Shown: in pieces, positions 17,229-25,974 of the stretch
How positions within the stretch are numbered: the first letter of the stretch is position 1
How the letters are laid out: every line of letters begins with the position of its first letter
Assembly: GCF_011516925.1 (NCBI RefSeq)
Contig: NZ_WOTG01000002.1
Span: 62,001-126,000 of the forward strand
Direction: 5' to 3'
Origin: Acetobacter fabarum
GTDB taxonomy: Bacteria > Pseudomonadota > Alphaproteobacteria > Acetobacterales > Acetobacteraceae
DNA length: 64,000 nt
Notes under the pieces: generated by a model
What the model was told of the DNA's origin: nothing
The model's input: only the letters and a program-made list of their open reading frames with translations
Database searches by the model: none
Program-made: the position numbers and the translations under genes

Positions 17229-18821
17229 ATGCTGCATAGTTTTCAGTCCACCCGGGGGATGGTCACATCCCCGCATCATCTGGCCAGCCAGAGCGGTCTG
17301 GCTATTCTTAAAAAAGGCGGCACGGCGCTGGAAGCGGTTACCGCCATGGCCGCAACCCTGTGCGCGGTTTACCCGCACATGACCGGCATGGGGGGGGATG
17401 CGTTCTGGCTGATCTCCTACCCCGATGGCCGGACCGAGGTGCTGGAAGCCTGCGGTGCCGCTGCCCTGCATGCCAGTGCGCAGGACTACACGGCCGCAGG
17501 CCATACCAGCGTACCTTGGCGGGGGGGCATGGCGGCCAATACCATGGCGGGCACGGTTTCGGGCTGGCAGGCAGCACTTGAGCGCAGTGCGGCACTCCAG
17601 CCCGCCCTGCCGCTGGACGCAGTGCTGGAAGATGCCATCTGGTACGCCCGGAACGGTTATGCCCTGACCACGAGTGAAGCCTCCCTGCTGGCGGAAAAAC
17701 AGGCCGAGCTACTGGGCAATGCTGCTTTTGCCGCAGCCTATGCCCCACAGGGGCGCTTGCCGCAGGCAGGGGATATACGCAAAAACCCGGCACTGGCCGA
17801 AACCCTGCAAAGTCTGGTGCGCCACGGGCTGGGCAGTTTTTACATTGGCGATGTTGGCCGCAAGCTGCTGGCAGACCTGACCCACGCCGGCAGCCCCCTG
17901 CGCGCGCAGGACTTTGCCCACCACGCAGTGGCAACCCCAGCCTCCCTGCATGCCCGTGTGGCGGGCGCGCAGGTCTATAACGCTCCCCCGCCAACTCAGG
18001 GTGTGGCCTCGCTCGCCATTCTCAAACTGTTTGAAAAACTCAACGTGCAGGAGGTGGATGGCTTTGCCTATGTGCATGCACTGGTCGAGGCCACCAAACA
18101 TGCCTTCCTGTTTCGGAACGCGCATGTGGGCGACCCGCGCTGGATGAGCGAGGACGCACAGGGTTTTCTGGATGATACGGCCCGCTTTAACACCATGGCA
18201 GCCAGCATAGACCCCCACCGCGCCATGCCCTGGCCCGCACCGGCCCAGATGGGGGACACAACCTGGATGGGGGCCGTGGACTCCCGCGGGGTGGCGGTCA
18301 GCATGATCCAGAGCCTGTATTTTGAATTTGGCTCTGGTGTGTTCCTGCCCCAGACCGGGCTGCTCTGGCAGAACCGTGGCGCGTCCTTCCTGCTGGAGGA
18401 AGGGGCATGGAATGCCTTTGTGCCCGGTCGCAAGCCGTTCCACACCCTTAACCCCGCGCTGGCCCGGTTTGATGATGGACGGGTTATGGTTTACGGCACC
18501 ATGGGGGGCGAAGGGCAGCCGCAAACGCAGGCGGCCCTGTTTACGCGCTACGCCATGTTTGGCGTGCCCTTGCAGCAGGCCATTACCGCGCCACGCTGGC
18601 TGCTGGGGCGCACATGGGGCAGCCACAGCCATTCGCTCAAAATGGAGAGCCGGTTTGATGCGGGCGTTATCGCCCGGCTGGAGCAGGCCGGGCACGAGGT
18701 GGAGCGCGTGGCTCCCTTTACCAGCATGATGGGCCATGCCGGGGCCGTGGTGCGCCATGCCAGCGGCCTGTTTGAAGGGGCGGCAGACCCCCGGAGCGAT
18801 GGGTGCGTGGGGGCTTACTAG
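17229..18821 (+). CDS. hpxW: Oxamate amidohydrolase, HpxW type (gamma-glutamyltransferase family)
   Basis: 530 residues from the ATG at 17229, with GGGAG upstream; longer in-frame readings have no homology. It belongs to the Ntn-hydrolase gamma-glutamyltransferase family: YPHMTGMGGDAFW near the N-terminus, GDTTWMGAVDS at 342-352 with candidate autoprocessing/nucleophile Thr344, and FEFGSG, GGEGQPQTQA and APRWLLGRTWG downstream. Over these blocks it resembles Klebsiella HpxW, which hydrolyses oxamate to oxalate and ammonia at the end of the hpx urate pathway. The rest of that pathway is in this window, favouring HpxW over a generic glutathione hydrolase. Its stop codon shares CTAG with the convergent guaD stop. 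Confidence 0.8.
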   Translation: MLHSFQSTRGMVTSPHHLASQSGLAILKKGGTALEAVTAMAATLCAVYPHMTGMGGDAFWLISYPDGRTEVLEACGAAALHASAQDYTAAGHTSVPWRGGMAANTMAGTVSGWQAALERSAALQPALPLDAVLEDAIWYARNGYALTTSEASLLAEKQAELLGNAAFAAAYAPQGRLPQAGDIRKNPALAETLQSLVRHGLGSFYIGDVGRKLLADLTHAGSPLRAQDFAHHAVATPASLHARVAGAQVYNAPPPTQGVASLAILKLFEKLNVQEVDGFAYVHALVEATKHAFLFRNAHVGDPRWMSEDAQGFLDDTARFNTMAASIDPHRAMPWPAPAQMGDTTWMGAVDSRGVAVSMIQSLYFEFGSGVFLPQTGLLWQNRGASFLLEEGAWNAFVPGRKPFHTLNPALARFDDGRVMVYGTMGGEGQPQTQAALFTRYAMFGVPLQQAITAPRWLLGRTWGSHSHSLKMESRFDAGVIARLEQAGHEVERVAPFTSMMGHAGAVVRHASGLFEGAADPRSDGCVGAY

Positions 18822-20167
18822 CCCGTATGCACCGCTGCATCCGCCTGCGTCTCTGCCCGTGCATGCACCAGTCGGCCATTGGCCCATGTGGCGCGTATGG
18901 CCCGGTCATCGCCCAGAACCATTAAGGTAAACAGGCGCTCGGCCAGACTGGTGCAGCGGGCACTCCGCTGGGCCATAAGTGGGGTGGCGGCGGGGTCCAT
19001 AACACAGAGGTCGGCCTCCATGCCGGGGGCTATCAGGCCAATATGGTCGTGCAGGTGCAGGGCGCGTGCAGCCCCCGCCGTGGCCAGCCAGAGTGCCTGT
19101 GCTGCGGAAAGCCGGGTATTCCCCGCCATGAGTGACACCTTGTAGGCTTCTCCCATTGTGGCCAGTAGCGAGAGCGATGTGCCTGCCCCAACGTCTGTTC
19201 CCAGTGCCACGTGCACCGGGCGGGTGGGTTTGAGCGCGTCAAACAGGGCAAATGCGCCACTCCCGAGGAACAGGTTGGAGGTTGGGCAATGGGCCAGCGT
19301 ACAGCCTGACTGGTGGCAGTGGGCAAAGTCATGCTCAGCCATGTGAATGGCATGGCCAAATATGGCGCGTGGTCCATCCAGCCCTGCTTTTGCGTACACA
19401 TCCAGATAGGAGGAGCGGTTGGGGAACAGGCTGCGCACGGCGGCTATTTCGTCCAGATTTTCGGCCAGATGGGTCTGCATGTACAGCCCCGGCGTGTGCT
19501 GGAATAACGTGCCTGCCAGTTCAAGCTGTTCTGGCGTGCTGGTTATGGCAAAGCGTGGGGTTACGGCATAAAGCTGGCGGTCCCTGCCATGCCAGCGCGC
19601 AATAAGGGCGGCGGACTGGTCATACCCGCTCTGGGCGGTGTCCTGCAGGTTGGGGGGGCAGTTGCGGTCCATCAGCACCTTGCCCGCGATCATGCGGGTG
19701 CCAAGGCGGGCGGATTCCTCAAAAAACGCATCGACCGACTGGGGGTGTACCGTGCAGTACACCGCGGCCGTTGTGGTGCCGTTACGCAGCAGCTCGGACA
19801 AAAACAGCCTTGCCGTCCGCCGGGCGACATCCACATCGGCAAACTCTGCCTCGGTGGGGAAAATATACTGTTCCAGCCACGGCAGGAGCTGCTCCCCCCA
19901 GGAGGCAATGGCCGAAATCTGGGGGTAATGCACATGGGCATCTATAAAACCCGCGCTGATCAGGCAATCGGGGTAGTGGGTCAGGGGGGTGTTGTCTCCC
20001 AGCAGGGGGTGCAGGGTGGCGTAGGGGCCGCATTGGGTAATGCGCCCGTGTTCCATAATAATCAGCCCGTCCTCTTCCAGCACCAGTGCATCGGGCGTGG
20101 TAAAGGGGTTGGCGCAAAAGGTAACGTAACTGCCTCTTATGGCGTGGCGGTCCGGGGTGTGGGGCAT
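18818..20167 (-). CDS. guaD: Guanine deaminase
   Basis: 449 residues, amidohydrolase superfamily. Metal and substrate motifs: FIDAHVHYPQ, PWLEQYIFPTE, GTTTA, RFAITSTPEQL, QTHLAEN, HCPTSNLFLGSG and LGTDVGAGTS, the set typical of bacterial GuaD. The enzyme hydrolyses guanine to xanthine and ammonia in the cytosol and feeds XdhAB encoded downstream on the other strand. It is followed convergently by hpxW with overlapping stops and preceded by a LysR gene in the same direction (21-nt gap). Confidence 0.93.
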   Translation of the reverse strand: MPHTPDRHAIRGSYVTFCANPFTTPDALVLEEDGLIIMEHGRITQCGPYATLHPLLGDNTPLTHYPDCLISAGFIDAHVHYPQISAIASWGEQLLPWLEQYIFPTEAEFADVDVARRTARLFLSELLRNGTTTAAVYCTVHPQSVDAFFEESARLGTRMIAGKVLMDRNCPPNLQDTAQSGYDQSAALIARWHGRDRQLYAVTPRFAITSTPEQLELAGTLFQHTPGLYMQTHLAENLDEIAAVRSLFPNRSSYLDVYAKAGLDGPRAIFGHAIHMAEHDFAHCHQSGCTLAHCPTSNLFLGSGAFALFDALKPTRPVHVALGTDVGAGTSLSLLATMGEAYKVSLMAGNTRLSAAQALWLATAGAARALHLHDHIGLIAPGMEADLCVMDPAATPLMAQRSARCTSLAERLFTLMVLGDDRAIRATWANGRLVHARAETQADAAVHTG

Positions 20168-20188
20168 TGGGGGCGTGCTTTCGGGCCG

Positions 20189-21091
20189 TTAGAACTGTTC
20201 GGCAAAAAAGTTTTCAATTTCGGTAATAATAAACCGCGCGGCGGTGGAAAGCTGGCGCGAGCGGTCCACGCACAGGGCCAGTGTTAGCGGGGGGAGCTTG
20301 CGGTTGGTAATGGGGGTAAAGGCCAACTGGCCTTTCTGCACCTCATCATACGCATCCAGATAGCTTAGAATCCCCACACCCGCGCCTTCCAGCACCATGG
20401 ATTTGATCATCTGGATATTGTCGGCCTTGGCCACGGTTGCGACCTTGACCCCCGTTTCCGCCTCCAGCACCCCAATGGGGCGCCACAGGGCCAGCGGAGG
20501 GGCCGGGATGATCATGGGGTATTCCGCCGCAAGGCTGAAGCGGGCTTCGGTCATTTCCGCGATCTCGTGCGAGGGCAGGCAGACAAAGCCCAGTGGTATT
20601 TCCTTGTGGGTGCGTACTGTTAATTCGCGCATGTGGCCGGGGTTGAACATGAGCGCGAAGTCGGCATGCCCCTTAACCAGCAGTTCCCCCATATCGTGGC
20701 TTTTGCGTACATGCACGCTCACCATAATGCCAGGGTGTGTCTGGCGCAGCTTGCCCAGAAGGGTGGGCAGAAAACCCTTGGTCAGCGCATCGGGGATAAG
20801 AATATCCGTGCTCCCCTGCCGCAGGCCTTTAAGGTTATCCAGCTGGGTTTGCAGGGCGTTCAGGTCGCGGGACCAGTGGCGGCAGGAGGTCAGGAGCAGT
20901 TCCCCCGCGGTGGTCAGCCGCAGCCCCGATGGCAGGCGCTCAAAGAGCTGGGTGCCCAGAATTTTTTCGCCCTGCAACACCTGCCGGTCTATGGCGGATG
21001 CGGCAATATGCAGCTCGTCCGAAGCTTTTCTAATAGAGCCATGCTGGGCTACGGCCATGAAATACCGCAGGAAGCGGGAAAAAACGGGCAT
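20189..21091 (-). CDS. LysR-family regulator of the purine cluster
   Basis: 300 residues. The helix-turn-helix region (RFLRYFMAVAQHGSIRKASD, AASAIDRQVLQGE) is followed by a LysR effector-binding domain. It is divergent from the urate hydroxylase operon (145 nt apart) and immediately upstream of guaD, so it is the natural candidate regulator of both units. The ligand is unknown; a purine or ureide intermediate is a reasonable guess. AACGATACG at 21146-21154 in the divergent region recurs, inverted, upstream of the second purine block. Confidence 0.88.
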   Translation of the reverse strand: MPVFSRFLRYFMAVAQHGSIRKASDELHIAASAIDRQVLQGEKILGTQLFERLPSGLRLTTAGELLLTSCRHWSRDLNALQTQLDNLKGLRQGSTDILIPDALTKGFLPTLLGKLRQTHPGIMVSVHVRKSHDMGELLVKGHADFALMFNPGHMRELTVRTHKEIPLGFVCLPSHEIAEMTEARFSLAAEYPMIIPAPPLALWRPIGVLEAETGVKVATVAKADNIQMIKSMVLEGAGVGILSYLDAYDEVQKGQLAFTPITNRKLPPLTLALCVDRSRQLSTAARFIITEIENFFAEQF

Positions 21092-21145
21092 CAGCTTTTG
21101 CTCTCTTTTTGCGAACGCACCATGCTGAATTAAGTCATATACAAG

Positions 21146-21154
21146 AACGATACG
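21146..21154 (+). promoter_or_regulatory. Candidate shared operator half-site AACGATACG
   Basis: The 9-mer AACGATACG lies between the divergent LysR and urate hydroxylase genes. Its exact reverse complement occurs at 50340-50348, between the divergent allC and TonB receptor genes of the second purine block. A shorter match, GATACG, lies at 25941-25946 ahead of xdhA. One shared 9-mer between two such intervals is not rare by chance, so this is only a hint of common control. Confidence 0.25.
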
Positions 21155-21236
21155 TGTGTGAAACAGTAAGTCTGATTTTATTTGGCGCGATCAGGAACCA
21201 CGCAGGATTCCCGATCTGCATAATGTGGACTGATAA

Positions 21237-22664
21237 ATGGGTATGGAACAGCTAAACAAACGTGTTCGGGACGATCTTGCCAAAATCGAGTTTGCCTCGG
21301 GTAACTGGTGCGTTCCCCATCAGCACAACGGACGGGATGTGCTGGACGTGGCCATTATTGGCGGCGGGCAGGGCGGGCTTGCCACATGCTTTGGCCTGCG
21401 GCGGCGCGGCGTGGCCAACACCTGTATTTTTGATATGGCCTCCGAGGGGGAAGAAGGGCCGTGGGTTACTTTTGCGCGCATGATCACCCTGCGCACGCCC
21501 AAGCACGTGACCGGGCCGGACCTTGGTATTCCCAGCCTGACCCCCCAATCCTGGTTTGAGGCAAAATACGGCGAGCAGGCCTGGCGTGATCTGGATAAAA
21601 TCTCCCGTCACGACTGGCAGGATTATTTGCTCTGGCTGCGTAATGTGCTGGACCTGCCAGTTAAAAACGAACACCGTCTGGCCGACATTGCATGGGAAGA
21701 CGGTCTGCTCAGGCTGACCTTTACCGGCGCGGGTGGGGCCGAGCATGTGGTCTGGGCGCGCCGTGTGGTTCTGGCGACCGGCATAGAAGGCGGTGGGGCG
21801 TGGCATGTTCCCGACTTTATCCGCGAGGGGCTGCCCAAAAGCCGCTATGCCCATACCTGTGAACAGATTGACTTTGAAGCCCTGCGCGGCAAGCGCATTG
21901 GCGTGCTGGGGGCTGGTGCCTCGGCGTTTGATAATGCAGCAACCGTGCTGGAACATGGCGCTGCCAGCGTGGACCTGTGCCTGCGCCGCAAGCAGATCCC
22001 CACGGTGAACCCCTACCGCTGGATGGAAAACGCAGGCTTCCTCAGCTATCTGGCCGATCTGCCGGACCTGCTGCGCTGGCGCTTTATGTACAAGATTTAT
22101 GACCTGAACCAGCCGCCCCCGCAGGATACGTTCTGGCGTTGCCGCAAGCACCCCAACTTTGCCTATCACCCCGGCACCCCCTGGACCGCCGTGCGGGAGG
22201 AAAACGGGGCCGTGGTCGTGACCACCCCAAAAGGCGAGATGGAGTTTGACTTCCTGATCATTGGCACAGGCTTTATTATCGACCTGACCAAGCGGCCCGA
22301 ACTGGGGCGTATCGCCAGCCGCGTTGCCCTGTGGAAAGACCGGTTTGAAGCCCCCGCAGATGAGCAGAGCGCCCTGCTGGGTAGCCACCCTTACCTGAGC
22401 AATGCTTTCCAGTTCCAGCCGCTGGAAGCCAATGACCCGCTCGCCCCCATGATGCAGTGCATCTACAACTTTACGTTCTCCGCCATGCCCAGCATGGGGC
22501 TTGCCGGGGCAACCATTAGCGGGATGCGCTTCGGGGTGGAAAAACTGACCAACTGCATAGGCCGCAGCCTGTTTGTGGAGGACGGAGCCCTGCACCTGCA
22601 AAGCCTGCTGGATTATAACGTGGATGAACTGACCAGCTTTGACCCGCCGCCAGAGCAGGCCTGA
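21237..22664 (+). CDS. hpyO: FAD-dependent urate hydroxylase, HpyO type (putative)
   Basis: 475 residues. A FAD-binding Rossmann motif (IIGGGQGGLATCF, residues 41-53) and a second dinucleotide motif (GVLGAGASAFDNAA, about 224-237) mark a flavin monooxygenase-like, NAD(P)H-using enzyme. It lacks resemblance to HpxO and to cofactor-free uricase. Xanthomonas HpyO is a flavoprotein of this type and size that hydroxylates urate to 5-hydroxyisourate. Directly downstream are the enzymes that process that product (uraH, uraD, puuE), and no other urate oxidase is seen, so the assignment is strong by context. A second ATG two codons on is an alternative start. Confidence 0.78.
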   Translation: MGMEQLNKRVRDDLAKIEFASGNWCVPHQHNGRDVLDVAIIGGGQGGLATCFGLRRRGVANTCIFDMASEGEEGPWVTFARMITLRTPKHVTGPDLGIPSLTPQSWFEAKYGEQAWRDLDKISRHDWQDYLLWLRNVLDLPVKNEHRLADIAWEDGLLRLTFTGAGGAEHVVWARRVVLATGIEGGGAWHVPDFIREGLPKSRYAHTCEQIDFEALRGKRIGVLGAGASAFDNAATVLEHGAASVDLCLRRKQIPTVNPYRWMENAGFLSYLADLPDLLRWRFMYKIYDLNQPPPQDTFWRCRKHPNFAYHPGTPWTAVREENGAVVVTTPKGEMEFDFLIIGTGFIIDLTKRPELGRIASRVALWKDRFEAPADEQSALLGSHPYLSNAFQFQPLEANDPLAPMMQCIYNFTFSAMPSMGLAGATISGMRFGVEKLTNCIGRSLFVEDGALHLQSLLDYNVDELTSFDPPPEQA

Positions 22665-22692
22665 AAAAAACCAAGCGTAAAACGGGATAAAA

Positions 22693-23589
22693 ATGAACCA
22701 GACTTACCCGCGTGACATGATCGGCTATGGCGCCACCCCGCCCGATGCACACTGGCCCGGTGGCGCGCGTATAGCCGTGCAGTTTGTGATCAACTACGAA
22801 GAGGGCGCGGAAAACTGCGTCCTGCACAATGATCGCGGGTCCGAGGCATTTTTGTCCGAAATGGTAGGTACGTCCTCCATTGTCGGTGCGCGCTGCATGC
22901 AGATGGAAAGCCTGTATGAATACGGCAGTCGTGCCGGTTTCTGGCGGCTTTACCGCCTGTTTGCAAAAGCGGGCCTGCCCGTTACGGTTTTTGGTGTTGC
23001 CATGGCGCTGGCCCGCAACCCGACAGCCGTTGCCGCCATGCAGGCCAGCGGGTGGGAAATTGCAACCCACGGCCTGCGCTGGATAGATTACCAGAACGTG
23101 CCAGAGGATGTGGAGCGCGCCCATATGCGCGAGGCCATAGCCCTGCACACGCAGGTTACGGGTGCTTCGCCGCTGGGCTGGTATCAGGGCCGAACCAGCC
23201 CCAATACCGCCCGTCTGGTCGTGGAGGAAGGCTGCTTTTTGTATGATGCAGATTCCTACGCCGATGACCTGCCCTATTACGACCGGCGCTACGGCAAACC
23301 CCAACTGATTGTGCCGTACACGCTGGATGTGAATGACATGAAGTTTGCCGCCCTGAACGGCTTTACCGAGGGCGAGCAGTTCTTCCATTACCTGCGCGAT
23401 ACGTTTGACATGCTCTATCAGGAAGGGGGGCGTATGATGTCCGTTGGCCTGCACTGCCGTCTGGCAGGCAAGCCCGCACGGGCACTGGCTGTTGCCCGCT
23501 TTTTGGAGCATGTGGCAGCCCATGCCGATGTATGGGTGGCAACCCGGGCCGATATTGCCCGCCACTGGCAGAAGGTGCACCCGGCATGA
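22693..23589 (+). CDS. puuE: Allantoinase PuuE (polysaccharide-deacetylase fold)
   Basis: 298 residues with the cofactor-independent allantoinase signatures: MIGYGATPPDAHWPGGARIAVQ at the start, FVINYEEGAE, then WRLYRLF, TVFGVAMAL, GWEIATHGLRWIDYQ and GWYQGRTS. PuuE hydrolyses (S)-allantoin to allantoate. It is 28 nt downstream of the urate hydroxylase and its stop overlaps the uraD start (ATGA). Unlike the amidohydrolase-type AllB, PuuE lacks the dinuclear metal centre. Confidence 0.93.
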   Translation: MNQTYPRDMIGYGATPPDAHWPGGARIAVQFVINYEEGAENCVLHNDRGSEAFLSEMVGTSSIVGARCMQMESLYEYGSRAGFWRLYRLFAKAGLPVTVFGVAMALARNPTAVAAMQASGWEIATHGLRWIDYQNVPEDVERAHMREAIALHTQVTGASPLGWYQGRTSPNTARLVVEEGCFLYDADSYADDLPYYDRRYGKPQLIVPYTLDVNDMKFAALNGFTEGEQFFHYLRDTFDMLYQEGGRMMSVGLHCRLAGKPARALAVARFLEHVAAHADVWVATRADIARHWQKVHPA

Positions 23590-24119
23590 CCACCTCTGCC
23601 ATGCTCACTCTGGCGCAGGTTAACGCCATGCCCGATGCCGCTTTTGTGGAGGCGTTTGGGAGTGTGTATGAACATTCCCCATGGGTTGCGGCGCAGGCAG
23701 CCAAAAGCCGCCCGTTTGCAGACCTTGGCGGCATGTGTGCGGCGTTTTCCGCCGCCATGCGTGCCGCGCCCGAGGCGGCACAGTATGCGCTTGTGCGCGC
23801 CCACCCCGAGCTTGGGCACCGTCTGGGGGTGGACCCGGGGTTGACCGCAGACTCTGCACAGGAACAGGGCGGAGCTGGGCTGGACCGGCTAACGCCAGAG
23901 GAATACACGCATTTTCGTGCCCTGAATGATGCGTACACACACAAGTTCGGCATGCCGTTTGTTATTTGTGTGCGCAAGGTGGGCGGGCATGCCAAACAGG
24001 TTATTGCACAGGCCATGGAACAGCGGCTTGCCAGCACGCCCCAAGCCGAACTGGCCGAGGCCTTGAGCCAGATTGACGCAATAGCCGCATTACGTCTGCA
24101 CGATAAGGTGGTGGCATGA
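23586..24119 (+). CDS. uraD: OHCU decarboxylase
   Basis: 177 residues from the ATG overlapping the puuE stop. Conserved elements: FVEAFGSVYEHSPWVA, the catalytic-His motif VRAHPELGHR, and EEYTHFRALNDAYTHKFGMP with FVICVR. UraD decarboxylates 2-oxo-4-hydroxy-4-carboxy-5-ureidoimidazoline to (S)-allantoin, the last stereospecific step of the urate pathway. The stop overlaps the uraH start by 4 nt (ATGA), indicating translational coupling. Confidence 0.94.
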   Translation: MTTSAMLTLAQVNAMPDAAFVEAFGSVYEHSPWVAAQAAKSRPFADLGGMCAAFSAAMRAAPEAAQYALVRAHPELGHRLGVDPGLTADSAQEQGGAGLDRLTPEEYTHFRALNDAYTHKFGMPFVICVRKVGGHAKQVIAQAMEQRLASTPQAELAEALSQIDAIAALRLHDKVVA

Positions 24120-24448
24120 GCTCTCTTTCAACCCATGTTCTCAACACGGTTTCCGGCCGTCCGGCGGTGGGGGTGGCGTTGCGCCTGAGTGGGGCCACAG
24201 GCGTTCTGTTTGCAGGGCAGACCGATGCCGATGGCCGCTGCCCGGAACTGAAAGCACTTGAGCTGGAAGCCGGTGCCTACTGTCTGGAGTTTGAGGTCGC
24301 GGCCTATTTCCGCCAGCAGGGCACACCGCTGGCGGACCCGCCGTTCCTGGATATTGTGCCAATCTGCTTTGGTCTTGGCGGCAGCGGGCACGCCCATGTG
24401 CCCCTGCTGGTCGCCCCATACGCCTATTCGACCTACAGGGGGAGTTAA
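24116..24448 (+). CDS. uraH: 5-hydroxyisourate hydrolase (transthyretin-like)
   Basis: 110 residues. It starts LSTHVLNTVSGRPA and ends with the diagnostic YRGS tetrapeptide, with GHAHVPLLVAPYAYSTYRGS conserved; these supply the active-site His and Arg of the tetrameric HIU hydrolase. It hydrolyses 5-hydroxyisourate to OHCU, between the urate hydroxylase and UraD. A periplasmic signal is absent, so it is cytosolic. It lies 3 nt ahead of the permease gene. Confidence 0.95.
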   Translation: MSSLSTHVLNTVSGRPAVGVALRLSGATGVLFAGQTDADGRCPELKALELEAGAYCLEFEVAAYFRQQGTPLADPPFLDIVPICFGLGGSGHAHVPLLVAPYAYSTYRGS

Positions 24449-24451
24449 GCC

Positions 24452-25912
24452 ATGCAACCTGCCAGCAACACGCCACAGACCGTCCACCCCGTGGACCAGA
24501 TGCTCCCGGTCTGGAAGCTTGGCTTCTATGGCCTGCAACATGTGCTCACATTCTATGCAGCCGCCGTTATTGTGCCTGTTCTGCTGGCGGGTGCCATGGG
24601 TCTGCCCCGTGCCGCACTTGAGCATCTGATCGAGGCGGACCTGTTTACCTGTGGCATTGCCTCCTTCATCCAGTCCGCAGGGCTTGGGCGTTATATCGGG
24701 GTCAAGCTCCCGCTGTTGCAGGGGGTAACCTTTGTGGCTGTCACCCCCATGATCGCCATTGGCGTGGCTGCGGGTGGGGGCGTGCAGGGGCTGCCCCAGA
24801 TTTTTGGTGCGGTCATTGCTGGGGGGATCTTTACCTTTCTGGCGGCACCTTGGTTTGGCAGGCTGGTCAGGTTTTTTCCGCCTGTGGTCACGGGGTCTGT
24901 CATTCTGGTTATCGGGCTGGCCCTGCTGCCGGTGGCCGCGAATGATATTGTGAACGGGCAGGGCACGGGAGTCATGCAAAACCCGGTTAACATGCGCAAT
25001 GTGGCGTATGGTCTGGGCACGCTGGTTTCCATCCTGTTTATCCAGCGTATGTTCAAGGGTTTTGTGGCCAGTATTGCCGTGCTGTTCGGGCTGGTGGCTG
25101 GCACGTTAACCGCGTGGTTTCTGGGCGATGCCAGTTTTGATGGCGTGCTGTCTGCTCCGTGGGTGACTGTTGCGCAGCCTTTTTACTTTGGTATGCCCAC
25201 CTTCCATGTGGTGCCGGTGCTGTCCATGCTGGTGGTCATGATCATTACCATGCTGGAAACCACGGGGGATGTGTTTGCCACGGGCTCCATTGTCAAAAAG
25301 GATATTTCCTCAGCCGACATCACGCGGGCGATCCGTGCGGATGGTCTGGCAACCATGATTGGCGGGGTGCTGAACTCCTTCCCCTACACCTGCATAGCCG
25401 AGAACGTGGGCCTTGTGCGGCTTACACGGGTGACCAGCCGCTGGGTTGTGGTGGCGGCGGCGTTTATCATGATGGGGCTTGGCTGCCTGCCCAAGCTTGC
25501 CGCCATTATTGCCAGCGTGCCCCTGCCGGTACTGGGTGGGGCCGCACTGGCCATGTTTGCCGCCGTGGCTGTGGTGGGGATTCAGACCCTTGTCAAAGTG
25601 GATTTTGATAATCTGAATAACACGGTTATTGTGGGCACCAGCATCGGGCTGAGCATGCTGGCAACAGCACAGCCCCATATTGCTGACCATTTTCCCGCAT
25701 GGATGCAGGTTATTTTTGGCAGCGGTATTACGTTGGGTGCCCTGTCTGCCATTGTGCTGCATCTGGTGTTCAACTTTGGCAATCTGTGTTCCTCCGAGCA
25801 AACGGTGGAACAGGATACGGTCATACTCGAAACCCCGGTCTGGAATGTTGTGGGCGCGCAGGACAAACCTCAGGCCGCCATTGGGCAGGCTGGCCGCGCC
25901 CAGACCGAGTAA
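24452..25912 (+). CDS. NCS2-family uric acid/xanthine permease
   Basis: 486 residues with about 12-14 transmembrane helices. NCS2 (nucleobase:cation symporter-2) features are the N-terminal GLQHVLTFYAAAVIVP, the ETTGDVFATG motif with its conserved Glu, and the NSFPYTCIAENVGLV signature segment. It probably imports xanthine or urate with protons. Xanthine versus urate specificity cannot be settled by eye. It starts 3 nt after uraH and lies just ahead of xdhABC, so it is part of the same transcription unit. Confidence 0.9.
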   Translation: MQPASNTPQTVHPVDQMLPVWKLGFYGLQHVLTFYAAAVIVPVLLAGAMGLPRAALEHLIEADLFTCGIASFIQSAGLGRYIGVKLPLLQGVTFVAVTPMIAIGVAAGGGVQGLPQIFGAVIAGGIFTFLAAPWFGRLVRFFPPVVTGSVILVIGLALLPVAANDIVNGQGTGVMQNPVNMRNVAYGLGTLVSILFIQRMFKGFVASIAVLFGLVAGTLTAWFLGDASFDGVLSAPWVTVAQPFYFGMPTFHVVPVLSMLVVMIITMLETTGDVFATGSIVKKDISSADITRAIRADGLATMIGGVLNSFPYTCIAENVGLVRLTRVTSRWVVVAAAFIMMGLGCLPKLAAIIASVPLPVLGGAALAMFAAVAVVGIQTLVKVDFDNLNNTVIVGTSIGLSMLATAQPHIADHFPAWMQVIFGSGITLGALSAIVLHLVFNFGNLCSSEQTVEQDTVILETPVWNVVGAQDKPQAAIGQAGRAQTE

Positions 25913-25974
25913 GCATCGGCGTTTCGCATACTCTGTGCCTGATACGCATAAAAACATAAGCCGGGAGGGCACGC

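Noticed and set aside
23363-24037. 224-codon frame on the minus strand
   Set aside because: Antisense to puuE and uraD, both of which carry full family signatures.
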